Part shown: piece after piece, positions 13,496 through 14,788 of the stretch | Layout of the letters: each line of letters opens with the position of its first letter | Position numbering within the stretch: the stretch's first letter is position 1 | From: an uncultured Clostridium sp. | Lineage (GTDB): Bacteria; Bacillota; Clostridia; Clostridiales; Clostridiaceae | Length of the DNA stretch: 14,788 nucleotides | NCBI GenBank assembly: GCA_900548455.1 | Contig: URKQ01000054.1 | Location: 1-14,788, forward strand | Direction of reading: 5' to 3' | Notes under the pieces: model-generated | Database searches by the model: none | What the model was told of the DNA's origin: nothing | Seen by the model: only the letters and a program-made list of their open reading frames with translations | Made by a program: the position numbers and the translations under genes

Positions 13496-13728
13496 TTACA
13501 TTTCAACCCTCCTCTGTTTTTAATAAAGGTTATAACTAATCCAACTATAAATAATATAATAGACAAGGTTATTAATCCTGCTACTATACTTATTAAAAAC
13601 ATTGCAATATCTAATATAATAAAACTTAATAAAAAGAAAATTTCTTCTAACCAACCAATTGCAATATTTTTATAATCTATATTTTTTAATATCTTAATTT
13701 TACTTTTTAACCATTTCATTTTTATCAC
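13492..13728 (-). CDS. Small membrane protein between terminase and portal
   Basis: Protein of 78 residues. A basic N-terminus (about 1-20) is followed by a hydrophobic stretch long enough for two spans (about 30-70), then a basic tail 'FIKNRGGLKCK'. Small membrane proteins at this place, such as DUF1056 proteins, are known in Sfi21-type phages; their role is unknown. GAGGTG lies 7 nt before the ATG; an in-frame ATG three codons on is also possible. It overlaps the portal start by ATGA, which suggests translational coupling. Confidence 0.7.
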   Translation of the reverse strand: MIKMKWLKSKIKILKNIDYKNIAIGWLEEIFFLLSFIILDIAMFLISIVAGLITLSIILFIVGLVITFIKNRGGLKCK

Positions 13729-13737
13729 CTCGTTACA

Positions 13738-14788
13738 TTACAATTTAAAATTACTATAATCTATTTCATTATCTTCAAATCCTTCTTTTAAATAAACGTG
13801 CCAAGCATCAATAATTGAATCTACTGGGTCAATTCTCTTACAACTTTGTGCATAATTTTTATCAATTTTTACTTCTCCAAAACTATTAGAAGTTATTAAG
13901 GCATTTGCCATACTCCAAGTTAAAAGTTGATTTTTCTTATTATATTTTATATCTAAACTATCTACAGTTAATTTAAAGTCCATTGTTGCATCGTTTAAAT
14001 TTTTTGCAGATTGGATTATTTCAATACTATCCCAGTTATTCTCTTCTAAATCCGCTAAAAATGAAGAAACATTATGATTATCATAAGCGATAATTTTAAT
14101 CTTAATATCATATTCATTAACTAAATCTTTTAGATATTTAATTATGTATTTATAGTCAGTTTTAGTACCTGCCAAATTAGTTGTTACCGTCAATAACTTA
14201 TCATTCACCCATTGTCTATATGGTGCTAAGTCTGTTTTCTCATGCTCTAATAATCTCATTTCAGGAATAAAACTATGTGAATCAATAAATACTTTATTAT
14301 CTTCTAATGGGAATAAAAATCCTAACGATGTTAAATCTCCACCACTTGATAAGTCCATACCAACAATACAAGTCTTACCTCTCATATCTTCTAATGTTAA
14401 ATCACTTTCGCATTTCTTTACATTTTCTAAATTTAAATAACTTTTGTCTGTAAATTCCACCCAAATATTAAGTTGTTTGGTCATAAAGTCAACTAAGTCT
14501 TGTCCACCTTTAGCCTTTGCTTCTTTAGCTATATCAATAGTAGAATTAATTGCATCCATATTAAAAGTATTATCTAAATTTAAGAATTTCAATGGATTAG
14601 CTTTTATCCAGTTTTTATAATCCCAAATATCATCCTCTTTATCCATTTGTGCTATGTATATAAATTGTGTTTCTTTTATTTGTGTTCCCTCTAGTATCTG
14701 ACAACAATAATCATAATGAGATTTACAAAAACTATTTAAATTAATTCCTGCTGTTGTTATTGCAGATAAATCTTGTATGGGTCAAATC
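13738..14788 (-). CDS. Terminase large subunit, C-terminal part (cut by window edge)
   Basis: The large terminase packs DNA into the head and cuts it. The reading frame is open from 14781 leftward: an 'AITTAG' stretch (ATPase coupling motif) near 14750, then a nuclease domain. Counting from the Met at 14646, acidic residues of the nuclease are Asp98 ('GMDLSSGGDLTS'), Asp189 ('IIAYDNHN') and Asp276/Asp280 ('RIDPVDSIIDAW'). Homology clearly continues upstream of that Met ('INLNSFCKSHYDYC'), so it is not the true start. The Walker motifs lie outside the window. An in-frame TGA at 14784-14782 lies 4 bases from the edge. It could be an end-of-sequence error, an intron or intein boundary, or a real break. 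The protein fits the HK97 gp2-like terminase class. Confidence 0.85.

Noticed and set aside
14782..14784. TGA read as an amino acid (alternative genetic code)
   Set aside because: Several late genes end in TGA at tight overlaps, and Trp is encoded by TGG throughout, so the standard code applies.

Overview
The window looks like a piece of a low-GC Gram-positive genome, most likely a Clostridium-type bacterium. The DNA is very AT-rich, ribosome binding sites are strong (GGAGG-type), and stem-loops with T-tracts are common. About 10.4 kb (3628-14788) is the head and tail morphogenesis block of a siphovirus-type prophage of the HK97/Sfi21 kind. It is entirely on the minus strand, so it reads from right to left.

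Right to left, the late block holds: large terminase (only the C-terminal part, cut by the window edge), a small two-span membrane protein, portal, ClpP-type prohead protease, HK97-fold major capsid protein, gp6-like connector, head-closure protein, HK97-gp10-like protein, tail terminator, phi13-family major tail protein, a tail assembly chaperone with the G-like and T-like parts fused in one frame, and a 1299-residue tape measure protein. Genes are packed tightly, with start/stop overlaps of 1-8 nt. Stem-loops sit at the gene boundaries around the capsid, major tail, chaperone and tape measure genes. The capsid and major tail genes share an identical 28-nt translation start region.

After the tape measure gene the usual order breaks off. 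No distal tail protein, tail-associated lysin, receptor-binding protein, holin or endolysin follows. Instead there is an XhlA-like membrane-anchored coiled-coil protein, then an untracked 52-residue ORF. A plus-strand gene (2448-3101) follows, with its own sigma-A-type promoter and a terminator at each side. It is an unrecognised 217-residue soluble protein in a moron-like (independently expressed cargo gene) arrangement, and it is the best candidate for something undescribed. Next comes a short phage-type HNH/AP2-like DNA-binding protein on the minus strand, preceded by a strong terminator-like hairpin.

The left 1.6 kb looks like host or accessory DNA. Two plus-strand membrane-protein genes (a YcxB-like protein and a small multi-span protein) end at a perfect 19-bp stem terminator, with related short repeats on both sides of the pair. 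Positions 1-361 and 1534-1820 hold no intact gene. No tRNA, rRNA, CRISPR array, integrase or transposase was seen.
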